DNA of 64,000 nt from Bradyrhizobium semiaridum (GTDB lineage: Bacteria > Pseudomonadota > Alphaproteobacteria > Rhizobiales > Xanthobacteraceae). Where the stretch lies: assembly GCF_020329505.1 (NCBI RefSeq), contig NZ_JAGKJJ010000015.1, forward strand, positions 1 through 64,000, given 5' to 3'. Made by a program: the position numbers and the translations under genes. Below the pieces are notes generated by a model that did not search any database, was not told the DNA's origin, and worked only from the letters and a program-made list of their open reading frames with translations. How positions within the stretch are numbered: position 1 is the stretch's first letter; each line of letters begins with the position of its first letter. Of the stretch, positions 33,810-43,028 are shown piece after piece.

Positions 33810-35344
33810 CCGACCTCCGCGGTGAGATGGTCGCGGAAGAAGCTCGACAGCACGTTCTGCTCGGTCTTCTCGGCGCCCGTCAGCTCGGCGGCGATGCGGC
33901 CGTGATGCATGACATAGAGCCGGTTCGACAGCGCCAGCACCTCGGGCAATTCCGACGACACCACGATCACGGCAGCGCCGGCCTCGACCAGGCGTTTCAT
34001 GAACTGGTAGACCTCGAGCTTGGCGCCGACGTCGATGCCGACGCTCGGCTCGTCGAACAGGAACACGGTCAATTCACGGGTCAGTGCGCGGCCCAGCATC
34101 ACTTTCTGGCGGTTGCCGCCGGACAGTGTGCCAACGCTCCGTTCGATGTTCGGCGGCCGCAGCTGCAACTGCTCCATGATGCCGGCGATTGTTGTGCGCT
34201 CGGCCGCCTGCCGCAGCACGCCGAAGCGGGCGAAGGCGGGCAGGTCGAGCACCGTCATCGACGCATTCTCGCGGATCGGGCGCGACAGCGCGAGGCCTTC
34301 GGCGATTCGGTTGGCGGGGAAATAGGCGATGCCGCGTTTGAGGCTTCGCCGGGGTGCGGGGAATTCGTAAGGCGCACCATCGATCCGGATCACGCCCGCT
34401 GTCGTGGGCTCGATACCGTAGATCGCACGGATCAACTCCGACTTGCCGCAGCCGACCAGACCGGCGATGCCGGTGATCTCGCCGGCCCGGGCATGGAAGT
34501 TCACGTCCTGTACGCTGCCGTCGGCGAGCGTCAGGTTCTCGACGTCGACCATCACTCTGTCCGGTTTATGCGCAATGGTCGGAAACAGCACGTCGATCTT
34601 GCGGCCGGTCATCAGCTCCACCAACTCGCTGTCGGTCGACCTTGCGGCATCGAGGGTCCGGATGTGGCGGCCGTCGCGCAGCACCGTCACGCGGTCAGCA
34701 AGAGTGCGGATCTCGCGCATGCGATGCGAGACGTAGATCAGCCCCACATTCTGGCTCTTCAGGCGCGCGATCAGTTCGAACAGCCGGCCGGTCTCGCGTT
34801 CGGTCAGCGACGCGGTTGGCTCGTCGAGGATCAGGAGACGTACGCGGCCGAGCAGGGCCTTGGCGATCTCGGCCATCTGCTGGTGCGCGCGCGAGAGGTC
34901 GTCAACGCGTTGCGACGGATCGATGTCGAAGCCGAGCTCGTCGATCAGGGCCTTGGCGCGCGTGCGCATTTCGCCTGTGCGCAGGATTCCGCCCTGTGTG
35001 ACTTCGCGGCCGAGAAAGAGGTTCTCCTCCACGGTGAGACTCGGGATCAGCGAGAACTCCTGAAACACCGGACTGATGCCGATCGCGCGCGCGCGCTGCG
35101 GCGTCAGGTGGTGGATCTCCTCGCCGCCGAAGTGGAACGTGCCCTCGTCGGGCGGGAACGTTCCCGACACGACATTGATCAAGGTTGACTTGCCGGCGCC
35201 GTTCTCGCCGAACAGCACGTGAAGTTCGCCGGCGCGGACATCGAGATCGACGCGGTCGAGCGCACGGACACCGGTAAAACGCTTCGAGATGCCCCGCAAT
35301 CGGAGCAGAGGCTCGGCCGGCATCGGGTCGATCTCGAAATCCAT
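33806..35344 (-). CDS. ABC transporter ATPase, two-domain ribose type
   Basis: The 512-residue protein has two ATPase domains. The first has Walker A FGENGAGKSTLINVVSG and signature LSRAHQQMAEIAKALL. The second has the degenerate Walker A GLVGCGKSELIRAIYG and signature LSGGNRQKVMLGRAL, as in RbsA and other sugar-type importers. It energises the two permeases downstream. The start at 35344 has GGAG 9 bases upstream; Met at 35350 is an alternative. It lies 65 bases after the binding protein gene. Confidence 0.93.
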   Translation of the reverse strand: MDFEIDPMPAEPLLRLRGISKRFTGVRALDRVDLDVRAGELHVLFGENGAGKSTLINVVSGTFPPDEGTFHFGGEEIHHLTPQRARAIGISPVFQEFSLIPSLTVEENLFLGREVTQGGILRTGEMRTRAKALIDELGFDIDPSQRVDDLSRAHQQMAEIAKALLGRVRLLILDEPTASLTERETGRLFELIARLKSQNVGLIYVSHRMREIRTLADRVTVLRDGRHIRTLDAARSTDSELVELMTGRKIDVLFPTIAHKPDRVMVDVENLTLADGSVQDVNFHARAGEITGIAGLVGCGKSELIRAIYGIEPTTAGVIRIDGAPYEFPAPRRSLKRGIAYFPANRIAEGLALSRPIRENASMTVLDLPAFARFGVLRQAAERTTIAGIMEQLQLRPPNIERSVGTLSGGNRQKVMLGRALTRELTVFLFDEPSVGIDVGAKLEVYQFMKRLVEAGAAVIVVSSELPEVLALSNRLYVMHHGRIAAELTGAEKTEQNVLSSFFRDHLTAEVG

Positions 35345-35409
35345 CCGCATCTCCGTGGGCCGCGAGAAGTAGGCGGAACACGCGCTCCCGCCTTACCGGT
35401 CGAGGCGGC

Positions 35410-36513
35410 TTACTTGGCCTTGACCGAATAGACCGGCGTCCAGCTCGCCGGTGCCAGCACGAGGTCCATCTGCAATTTCGGCACGGTGGTCCTGTCGATC
35501 ACCGTGGCGACCGGCTGAACCAGGCTTATCACCGGCTTCTTCTCGATGAGACGCACCGCCTGGTCGATCGCGATGGCGCCTTCGCCAACGGGATATTGTG
35601 TAGCGAAGGCGAGGATGTCGCCGCGGTTCAGCGCGTCGAGCATGGCCTGGTTCTCGTAGGACGAGATGATCTTCAGGTCGTTGCGGCCGGCCTCTGCAAC
35701 GGCGCCGATGGCCGCTTCGGCCGTCGGAGCGGTGCCCCAGATCACGTTCATACTGGGATAGGCCTGCAGCGCGTCCTGGATCAGCTGAAGCTGCACGGCA
35801 ACGCCGGAGTCGCCGAACTTCTCCGCCAGGATCTTGGCGTTCGGGTTCTTGGCGACCGCCTTCTTGAAACCCTCGTTGAACGATTCCGCCCAACCCGAGC
35901 CGGCCGGGCCGGGAAACGTGACGATGTTGAGCTTGTCGCCGGGCTTGGTCTGCGCCAGCAGGCCTTCGCCGGTGACTTCGCCCATCGCGACGAAGTCGAC
36001 ATAGTTGGCCGCGGGTAGTGCGTTGGGCGGCAGCGGATTGGTGACGCCGACGACCGGCACGCCCTTGGCCTTGGCTTCCTCGAATTTCTTGCTGAGGCCC
36101 GCGCCGGAGATCGCGCCGACGATGATCGCGTCCGGCTGGCTCGCCATGCAGTCATCGAATTGCGAGAGCTGCTTGGGCAGGTTCTCGTAACCTCCGGCCT
36201 CATAGAGGTTCATGTTGACGTTCATCGCCTCGGCCTGCTTGACGATGCCGTAGGCGACGGCGACCCAAAAACTGTCCTTCATGTGCGGAAACAGGACGCA
36301 GAGCTTGTAGGGCTTCTCGGCCTTCGGCAGCGGCGTGTACTCCGCCGGCTTCGCCGTACCGGACGACGCATCGAAGATCTTCATCGGAAACCAGGGCGTC
36401 TCGGCGGCTGCAGCCGGCGTGGCTGCGGCGGCGAGAGCGAGGCCGGCGGCCATGCCGAGCACGGAACGGATCGGCCGGGGCCGGCGAGCGAAAAGGCACG
36501 TCATGATCGTCAT
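35410..36513 (-). CDS. TorT-like periplasmic binding protein of an ABC importer
   Basis: The 367-residue protein has a signal peptide (to about residue 38, ending AAAA) and a two-lobed sugar-type binding fold. Its mature start, WFPMKIFDAS, and the blocks YKLCVLFPHMKDSFWVAVAY and LYEAGGYENLPKQLSQFDDC recall TorT. TorT is the periplasmic TMAO-sensing partner of the TorS kinase. Here there is no kinase; the gene is followed by an ATPase and two permeases, so a transport role is likely. The ligand may be a small N-containing compound, which is inference. The start at 36513 follows GAGG. Confidence 0.82.
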   Translation of the reverse strand: MTIMTCLFARRPRPIRSVLGMAAGLALAAAATPAAAAETPWFPMKIFDASSGTAKPAEYTPLPKAEKPYKLCVLFPHMKDSFWVAVAYGIVKQAEAMNVNMNLYEAGGYENLPKQLSQFDDCMASQPDAIIVGAISGAGLSKKFEEAKAKGVPVVGVTNPLPPNALPAANYVDFVAMGEVTGEGLLAQTKPGDKLNIVTFPGPAGSGWAESFNEGFKKAVAKNPNAKILAEKFGDSGVAVQLQLIQDALQAYPSMNVIWGTAPTAEAAIGAVAEAGRNDLKIISSYENQAMLDALNRGDILAFATQYPVGEGAIAIDQAVRLIEKKPVISLVQPVATVIDRTTVPKLQMDLVLAPASWTPVYSVKAK

Positions 36514-36614
36514 AGCGCAATCCTCATGGTTGAAAGTGCAAGGGGCGACGACTTCGGATTCCACTCTTCAGGCATGTATCGCGCCGCCAAGGGCGGCGCG
36601 TCTGCCGAGGGCAG

Positions 36615-38576
36615 TCAGCTGGGCTTCCACAGCGCGACCGAGCGCCGCTCGAACACTTCGCGGAACTGGCGGGTGGATTCGGGAAGCAGCGCGCCGGTGC
36701 CCCAGTCGAGGATCACCGCGTGCTTGCGAATGGCATCAAGCGCGTCGATCGCGCCGCTGCGGAAGCGCTGCGCCACCAGTTCGGGATCCAGCCGGACGTC
36801 CGCAACCCGCTCGGCGCGGATCTTGGCGCGGAGCGCCTCGGTCGCGACCTTGTCGAGCTCATAATTGCAGAGCTCGGCATCGATCGTGTGCACCACGACG
36901 CCATAGTCCTTGGCGGCGCGCTCGACCGAGACATAATCGTCCTTGATATCCTCGATCACGAGGTTCGGATCGCGCTCCAGCGGATCGCCGAAGCCGCCGC
37001 CACCGGCGGTCGGGCGCGAGAAGACGTCGCCTTCGCCGATCGGGACATCCGAGAAGATCGAGCCGAGCCGCTCCTCGCTGGCGCTGCCGGCGCGCTTCAG
37101 GGTCAGGCCGTGCGGCATCGACGGCAGACCGCCTTCGATGCCCCAGACCACCGCGCGCTCGCGATCGCAGATGTAGGAGATCACGGTCTTCTCGGCCTCG
37201 AGCATTTTCGAGGTCTTCACCACGCCGGCGCCGCCGCGCCATTTGCCGGGCCCGGGGGAATCCTTGAGGATCTCGCATTCGGTGGTCAGGATCGGGTTGG
37301 CGCGCTCCTGGCCTTCGACCGGCTGCGACATCAGCCCGGTGCCGAAGCAGGCGGTGGTGACGTTGCTGCCGTCCTTGCCGTTGCGCCCGCCCCAGCCGCC
37401 GGGCAGCCAGTCGTAGAACATGAAGATCGGCTTGTCGGCGCTGCGGGCGTCGAGGCCGCCGGTCAGGAGATATTCGAGATTGAAGGCGCAGGCGAGCGCG
37501 CGCTCGGGCATCAGCTTCGACCACATCTCGTAGATCGAGTTCATGATCTTCTCGAATGGCATCAGGAAGCCGGTGACTGCGATCGGCCATTTGGCGTCGA
37601 CGATCGAGCCTTCCGGCGCGATGATGTCGAAGCAGCGGTAGAAGCCGGAATTCAGTGGCAGGTCGGGGAAGAAGGTCTTCATGCCCGCGGCAACGGCGGA
37701 GAAGGTCGCGCCGAACGCCGAGTTGTAGATCGAGCCGATGGTCGGATGGCTGCCGGTGAAGTCGTAGATCGCGCGGTCGCCCTTGATCGTCATCTTGATG
37801 CGGATCGGGATCATGCCTTCGCCGCCGGCCGGATCGCGGTCGATGAAGTCGACCGTCTCCCATTCGCCGTCGGGCAGCGCCGCGATGCGCTGGCGCGCCG
37901 AGCGCTCGACATAGTCTTGCACGGCGGCAAGCCCGGTCTCGACGGTGTCGCGGCCATATTTGCTCACCAGCCGCAGGATCTCACGCCCGCAGACCGCGGT
38001 CGCTTCGGCCTGGGCCTGGATGTCGCCGATGATCGACGCCGGGTCGCGGGTGTTGGAGGCGATCAGATGCGCGACGTCCTTGCGCAGGCCGTTCTTGTCG
38101 AACAGGCGGACCGGAGTGATGCGCAGGCCCTCGCGGAACATCTCGCGGGCCGCGACGTCGAACGACCCGGGCACGCTGCCGCCGACATCGGACCAGTGCC
38201 CGTTGGACTGGCTGAAGGCGATGATCTTGCCGTCGGCGAAGATCGGGCGGATCAGTCGCACGTCGGAGAAGTGGGTGCCGCCGGCATAGGGATCGTTGAT
38301 GGCGAATACATCGCCCTCGTGCATGTCGCCTTCGAAGTGCCGCATGACGTCCTTGCAGGTGAAATGCAGCGTGCCGACATGGACCGCGATGTCCTGGTTG
38401 CCTTGGGCGGCGCATTCGCCGTTGGCGTCATGCAGCGCGCTGGAGAAGTCGCGGTTGTAGATCACGAAAGAATAGCAGGTCCTCAACACCTGCTCGCCCA
38501 TCTGGTCGACGCTGGTGATGAAGGAATTCTTCAGGACCTCGAAGGTCACGGGATCGAGCGGAAGAGCTCCGGTCAT
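36615..38576 (-). CDS. hyuB: HyuB-type subunit of ATP-dependent hydantoinase/oxoprolinase
   Basis: The 653-residue protein opens LDPVTFEVLKNSFITSVDQM and continues to NRDFSSALHDANGECAAQGN, the hallmark of the HyuB (hydantoinase B/oxoprolinase) family. DVFAINDPYAGGTHFSDVRL is another conserved block. The C-terminal half has GPGKWRGGAGVV and GGGGFGDPLERDP. With HyuA it opens lactam or cyclic-imide rings using ATP: N-methylhydantoin, 5-oxoproline, or caprolactam in CapAB. The product and substrate cannot be told from sequence. It lies 3 bases after hyuA. Confidence 0.93.
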   Translation of the reverse strand: MTGALPLDPVTFEVLKNSFITSVDQMGEQVLRTCYSFVIYNRDFSSALHDANGECAAQGNQDIAVHVGTLHFTCKDVMRHFEGDMHEGDVFAINDPYAGGTHFSDVRLIRPIFADGKIIAFSQSNGHWSDVGGSVPGSFDVAAREMFREGLRITPVRLFDKNGLRKDVAHLIASNTRDPASIIGDIQAQAEATAVCGREILRLVSKYGRDTVETGLAAVQDYVERSARQRIAALPDGEWETVDFIDRDPAGGEGMIPIRIKMTIKGDRAIYDFTGSHPTIGSIYNSAFGATFSAVAAGMKTFFPDLPLNSGFYRCFDIIAPEGSIVDAKWPIAVTGFLMPFEKIMNSIYEMWSKLMPERALACAFNLEYLLTGGLDARSADKPIFMFYDWLPGGWGGRNGKDGSNVTTACFGTGLMSQPVEGQERANPILTTECEILKDSPGPGKWRGGAGVVKTSKMLEAEKTVISYICDRERAVVWGIEGGLPSMPHGLTLKRAGSASEERLGSIFSDVPIGEGDVFSRPTAGGGGFGDPLERDPNLVIEDIKDDYVSVERAAKDYGVVVHTIDAELCNYELDKVATEALRAKIRAERVADVRLDPELVAQRFRSGAIDALDAIRKHAVILDWGTGALLPESTRQFREVFERRSVALWKPS

Positions 38577-38579
38577 GGT

Positions 38580-40607
38580 TCACTCCTTCACGCGGATGAT
38601 GATGTTGAGATATTTGTCGACCTCAGCGCTGGCGCCCGGCGGCACGACGGTGGTCGCATCGACCTGCTCGACGATTGCGGGACCCTGGAATGAAAAGCCG
38701 CAGGGCAGGTCGTTGCGCTGATAGACGGGCGTATCGAGCCCGTTGCCGTCGAACCAGACCCTGCGGCGGCCGACCGGCTCGGGGCTGACGCCGGTCGGCT
38801 CGTGAACGGCAAATTCGGCCTTGGGAACCACGCCGACCGCCTTCAGGTTGAGGCGGAAGAAGCTGACCGGCGCGCTGTCGCGGCGGAAATTGTACTCGCG
38901 CTGATGCTCGGCGTGGAAACTCTGCACGAGATCGGCGATGGCGCCGATCGGCCGCGGCGCGTTCACCGCCAGCGAACGCCACTGGCCGCGATACATCATG
39001 TCGATCGACCGCTGCAGCACGATGTCCTGTTCGGCGACGCCTTCGTGGGTCAGTCGCGCGAGCGCGGCCTGCTCCAGCGCCTCGAACTGCGCTTCGATGT
39101 CGGCAGCGTCGGCCTCGGCCGCGTCGACCATGCAGCTCTGGGAGAAATCGTGCTGCATGTCGACCAGGAGGCAGCCGAGCGCGGAGGTCACGCCGGGATT
39201 GGGCGGCACGATCACGACGGGGATCGCGAGCTCGCGCGCCACATCGACGCCGTGCAGCGCGCCGGCTCCGCCGAAGGCCACTAGCGCGAAATCGCGCGGA
39301 TCGTAGCCGCGGCTGATCGAGATCAGCCGCACCGCGTCCGACATGTTGGCGTTGGCGACCTTGACGATCGCGTCCGCGGCCTCGTGCAGGCCGAGGCCGA
39401 ACGGCTTGGCGACACCTTCTTCGACCGCCTGCTCGGCCAATGCAGGGTCGAGCTTCACCTTGCCGCCGGCGAGATCGGTGCCGAGGCGGCCCAGCGTCAC
39501 GTTGGCGTCGGTGTTGGTCGGTTGCGTGTTGCCGTTGCCGTAGCAGGCCGGTCCGGGAAAGGCGCCGGCCGATTGCGGGCCGTTGCGCAGCGAGCCGGCC
39601 GGATCGGTCCAGGCCAGCGAGCCGCCGCCGGCGCCGATGGTGAGCACCTCGATCGAGGCGAAGCGGATCGGGTAACCGAACTCGATGTACCAGTCCTTGG
39701 TGATGCGCGAATGGCCCTCATAGGCCAGCGATACGTCGGTGGATGTGCCGCCCATGTCGAGGCCGATCGAATTGGGAAAGCCGCAGAGACCGGCGATATA
39801 GCGGCTGGCGATCGCGCCAGCGGCGATGCCGGAGCCGGCGAGGCGCGCCGCAAAATCCTTCACACTCGCCGGCGTCATCACGCCGCCGCCGGTGTGCAGC
39901 AACAGCAGATCGCGGGTGTAGCCTTCGTGGGCAAGCCGCTCGCCGAGCCGGCTGGTGTAGTTGACGACGACCGGGCTGACGACGGCGTTGGCCACCGTCG
40001 TCGAGAACCGCTCGTGCTCAAAGATCTCGGGCAGCACCTGCGAGGAGATCGAGACGGGGATGTCGGGCATCTCCGCCAGCAGGATGTCGCGCATGGCGCG
40101 TTCATTGGCGCCGTTGAGATAGGCATTCATGAAGCACACCGCGACCGCGGCAACGCCGCGGCGTTTGAGGATGCGGGCAACGTTGCGCGCGGCTTCGACG
40201 TCGAGTGGTTCGATCACCTTGCCGCCGGCATCGACGCGCTCCGGAACGGTGAGGCGGTCGCGCCGCGGCACGTAGGGCCGGACGACGTCCTTGTAGGTGT
40301 CCCAGAGGTCCTCCTTGTTGGCGCGCCGGATCTCGATGACGTCGCGAAATCCCTTGGTCGTGACCACGGCGGTCCGGGGCAGGCGGCGCGTGATCAATGC
40401 GTTAGTGGCGATCGTGGTGCCGTGCGAGAACAGCGCCACCTTGGACAGATCGATCGCCGCCTTGGAGACGCCGCCCATGATCCCTTCGATCGGATCCGGC
40501 GTCGAGGAAGTCTTCTCGATGCGCACGAGGCCGGTCGTCTCGTCCATGATGCAGATGTCGGTGAAGGTGCCCCCGACATCGACGGCCACACGAAGGTTCT
40601 GCACCAT
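38580..40607 (-). CDS. hyuA: HyuA-type ATP-binding subunit of ATP-dependent hydantoinase/oxoprolinase
   Basis: The 675-residue protein has the ATP-binding fold of the HyuA family. Its N-terminal phosphate loop is RVAVDVGGTFTDICIMDETT, and the second motif is SIGLDMGGTSTDVSLAYEGH. VALFSHGTTIATNALITRRL and AFGGAGALHGVDVARELAIP are also family signatures. It would phosphorylate the lactam carbonyl before HyuB-assisted hydrolysis. It starts the downstream half of the block, 169 bases after the AraC gene, and the interval holds a perfect 11-base inverted repeat. Confidence 0.94.
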   Translation of the reverse strand: MVQNLRVAVDVGGTFTDICIMDETTGLVRIEKTSSTPDPIEGIMGGVSKAAIDLSKVALFSHGTTIATNALITRRLPRTAVVTTKGFRDVIEIRRANKEDLWDTYKDVVRPYVPRRDRLTVPERVDAGGKVIEPLDVEAARNVARILKRRGVAAVAVCFMNAYLNGANERAMRDILLAEMPDIPVSISSQVLPEIFEHERFSTTVANAVVSPVVVNYTSRLGERLAHEGYTRDLLLLHTGGGVMTPASVKDFAARLAGSGIAAGAIASRYIAGLCGFPNSIGLDMGGTSTDVSLAYEGHSRITKDWYIEFGYPIRFASIEVLTIGAGGGSLAWTDPAGSLRNGPQSAGAFPGPACYGNGNTQPTNTDANVTLGRLGTDLAGGKVKLDPALAEQAVEEGVAKPFGLGLHEAADAIVKVANANMSDAVRLISISRGYDPRDFALVAFGGAGALHGVDVARELAIPVVIVPPNPGVTSALGCLLVDMQHDFSQSCMVDAAEADAADIEAQFEALEQAALARLTHEGVAEQDIVLQRSIDMMYRGQWRSLAVNAPRPIGAIADLVQSFHAEHQREYNFRRDSAPVSFFRLNLKAVGVVPKAEFAVHEPTGVSPEPVGRRRVWFDGNGLDTPVYQRNDLPCGFSFQGPAIVEQVDATTVVPPGASAEVDKYLNIIIRVKE

Positions 40608-40637
40608 GCGTCTTCCTTTCCAACCAGCGTTTCGCCG

Positions 40638-40743
40638 ATCTTAGGCAGGCGGATGGCTTGGGTTCTTGACGCTGAGCGCAGGAAGATTTGTGCGAGAGAG
40701 CGAACCGTGCGCGTGCACGGGCCGGCGGCGGTCTGCCTAAGAT
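40638..40743. promoter_or_regulatory. Widely spaced inverted repeat between the AraC gene and hyuA
   Basis: ATCTTAGGCAG at 40638-40648 is repeated exactly in inverted form as CTGCCTAAGAT at 40733-40743. The centres are 95 bases apart, close to nine helical turns. Both sites are within the 169-base gap between an AraC-family gene and hyuA, so they are good candidates for operator half-sites, possibly joined by a DNA loop. They could alternatively pair in the transcript as the base of a large stem. Confidence 0.55.
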
Positions 40744-40776
40744 TCGGTCAGGCGGGCTGCCGGGTGATGGCCGTCG

Positions 40777-41736
40777 TCAGGCGTTGGCCGTGCGCGAGGT
40801 GGCGCGCGCCTCGCTCGGGGTGCAGCCGAACCGGCTGCGATAGTTGCGGCTGAATTGCGCCTGGTCGGCAAAGCCCCATTGGTAGGCGATTTCCGAAATG
40901 CTCTTGCGGCAGCTCGGATCGCGCAGCAGCGCGTCGCACATCGCAAGGCGCTGGTTGCGGATATAGGCGCAGACGGTCAGGCCCTCGCCCTCGAAAATCT
41001 GGTGCAGATAGCGCAGCGAGATGCCGCAGCCGTCGGCAATCATCTGCGGCGTGAGCCGCATGTCGTCGAGACGGGCGCGGATGAAATGCTCGCAGCGCAG
41101 CAGATGGCCGTTGCGCACCGAGGATGAATGGCCGGTGAGCACGCGATCATCGGATTCGATCGCCATCGCGAGCAGCTCGATCAGGTGTTTGCCCATCATC
41201 GTCCGCGCTGGATCGTCCATCTCCTCGATGCGCTCGCTGGCAAGCCGCAGCGTGTCGACGAACAGCGCACCGACGCTGCGGCTGGCGTCGAACTGCAAGG
41301 TCGCGAGCCGCTCGGGACGGGAAATGCGGGCGCGCAGCACCGCGCTCGGGATCTTCAGGCACCACAGCGCGGTCGGATCCTGATGGCTGAACTCGTAGGG
41401 CAGATGGCTGCGCTCGATCAGGAAAGCGCCGGGCCGGCAGTGCACCACCTTGCCGTCCTGCTCGAAGCGGATTTCGGCAAGTTCGGGCACCGTGATCAGG
41501 AAGGATTCCTCGCGCTCGTTCAAGAGATGCCGCTCATGGCGCTTGTACAGTAGGCCGTTGGCGATGTTTCGCGACACCGAGACCGGGCCCATCGACCACG
41601 CGCTGAGGCGTGCATTGAAGTCGCGCGTGCTGGGGAAGCGCAGATCCAGCGAGTAATAGGTCCGTGAAACGACCTCCTGCCAGTACTGGCGGCGGCTCTG
41701 CAACGGGATGTCGTTGGTCGTGTAGGTGACTTGCAT
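40777..41736 (-). CDS. AraC-family transcription regulator
   Basis: The 319-residue protein has an N-terminal AraC-binding-like domain of the FeaR type. It begins with VTYTTNDIPLQSRRQYWQEV and contains FEQDGKVVHCRPGAFLIERS. The C-terminal DNA-binding domain has two helix-turn-helix motifs: MIADGCGISLRYLHQIFEGE and SEIAYQWGFADQAQFSRNYR. It is encoded directly upstream of hyuA on the same strand and probably activates that operon. Regulators of this subgroup often respond to amines or their breakdown products; the ligand here is unknown. Confidence 0.9.
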   Translation of the reverse strand: MQVTYTTNDIPLQSRRQYWQEVVSRTYYSLDLRFPSTRDFNARLSAWSMGPVSVSRNIANGLLYKRHERHLLNEREESFLITVPELAEIRFEQDGKVVHCRPGAFLIERSHLPYEFSHQDPTALWCLKIPSAVLRARISRPERLATLQFDASRSVGALFVDTLRLASERIEEMDDPARTMMGKHLIELLAMAIESDDRVLTGHSSSVRNGHLLRCEHFIRARLDDMRLTPQMIADGCGISLRYLHQIFEGEGLTVCAYIRNQRLAMCDALLRDPSCRKSISEIAYQWGFADQAQFSRNYRSRFGCTPSEARATSRTANA

Positions 41737-41845
41737 GTCTCACTCCCCGCCGCCGGCTGTGCCTCCGGTCGTCGTGTCCCCTTGAGGTAAAGTTTGGCGA
41801 GGACAGCCCGACGGCGTCAAGTCGAATAATCCGCAAACAGATATC

Positions 41846-42811
41846 TCAGATTCCGATCGCCTCCTCGGTCCGGTGCCGGGGCTCGATGCTGACGGGCGGC
41901 CGAGCCGGCCCGACGCCGGCGACCGCAAAGCGCATGAAGTCACGGAACGCCTTGCCGGCTTCCGACAATTTGATGTCGCGGCGCCAGGCGAGGCCGATAT
42001 CCATGCTGGGTACTTCGTCCTCGATGACGCGGGTCTCGATCCGCTGTCCTTCCAGCGACCAGGGCCGGTAGATCAGGTCGGAGAGAATGGCGATGCCCAT
42101 GCCGCCCGCCACCATGGAACGCACGGCTTCGACCGAGGAGGTACGGAAGATCGTCTTCGGCTCCAGCGAGGCATTGCTCCAGTAGCGCATCGAGGTGCGC
42201 TTGGCCTCGTCGACGGTGAGCATGACGTAGGGATAGGTTGCGATGTCGGCGAGATGGACCCGCTCGGCTCGGGTCAGCGGATGCTCGGGCGCAAGCCACA
42301 GCCGGCGCGGCGATCGCAGCAATGTCTCACTCGTGAGCATGGCGTTGTCGCGCAGGTTCGAAACGAGCATCACGGCGAGATCCAGCGCGCCGTCGACCAG
42401 CGCCCGCTCGAGCACGTCGCGCGGCGCCTCGAACAGTTCGATCGTGATCCCGGGAAAGCTGGCCTGAAACCGCATCTGATGGCGCGGCAGGAAGTAGCCC
42501 GACACGGTGTAGGTGACGCCGATGCGGACCGTTCCGAACAGCGGCCCCGCGGACAGTTGCGTGCTGCGCACCGCCTCGGTGACGGCGGCGAGAATCTGGC
42601 GGCCCTGCGACAGGAAACGGCTGCCCTCCATGGTCACGCTGACGCCATTCGGCGTGCGCTCCAGCAGGCGCGCGCAAACGGTCGCTTCGAGCTGCTGGAT
42701 AGCCGCGGTGACCGCGGATTGCGAGACGTTGAGGTCGATCGCCGCCTGGCTGATGCGCCCGGTCTCTGCGGCGGCGACAAAGTAACGGATCTGTTTCAGA
42801 GAAACGGACAT
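41846..42811 (-). CDS. LysR-family transcription regulator
   Basis: The 321-residue protein starts MSVSLKQIRYFVAAAETGRI with a standard LysR helix-turn-helix (AAIDLNVSQSAVTAAIQQLE). The effector domain contains GVTYTVSGYFLPRHQMRFQA and MLTVDEAKRTSMRYW. The start at 42811 is fixed by the LysR N-terminus; longer in-frame versions are not conserved in kind. It is close kin to the broken LysR at 52235; both share SPRRLW, YxMLTVDEA, SVEAVRSMVA and IYRPWSLEG. So the two LysR genes frame the liv-pxp operon. Confidence 0.92.
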   Translation of the reverse strand: MSVSLKQIRYFVAAAETGRISQAAIDLNVSQSAVTAAIQQLEATVCARLLERTPNGVSVTMEGSRFLSQGRQILAAVTEAVRSTQLSAGPLFGTVRIGVTYTVSGYFLPRHQMRFQASFPGITIELFEAPRDVLERALVDGALDLAVMLVSNLRDNAMLTSETLLRSPRRLWLAPEHPLTRAERVHLADIATYPYVMLTVDEAKRTSMRYWSNASLEPKTIFRTSSVEAVRSMVAGGMGIAILSDLIYRPWSLEGQRIETRVIEDEVPSMDIGLAWRRDIKLSEAGKAFRDFMRFAVAGVGPARPPVSIEPRHRTEEAIGI

Positions 42812-43028
42812 CGCGGCGGTTCCGATGCTGCCTAACTCGTGAGCGGTGTTTCTCAGCCCGGGCATGTTCATTGCAACTCTCGTGCCGACCGCTGAAGATT
42901 GCGCGGCAATGCCGACCTCAGATATGAGAGGCTGCCAACCGACAGCCACAAGTTTAGAGCGCAAACACGCGCGATCGCCGCCGGCCATTGTTGGCCGCGA
43001 TCATTTGCAGTTGGGCAGACCTCGGCGG

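Noticed and set aside
36720..38693. A 657-codon open frame on the + strand
   Set aside because: It mirrors hyuB, whose protein is clearly recognised on the - strand. The composition is that of an antisense shadow.
42812..43028. GGCC-containing hairpin between pxpC and the LysR gene
   Set aside because: A GATCG...GGCC / GGCC...CGATC pairing around 42970-43005 can be drawn but has mismatched arm lengths and no T-run, so it was not listed as a terminator.
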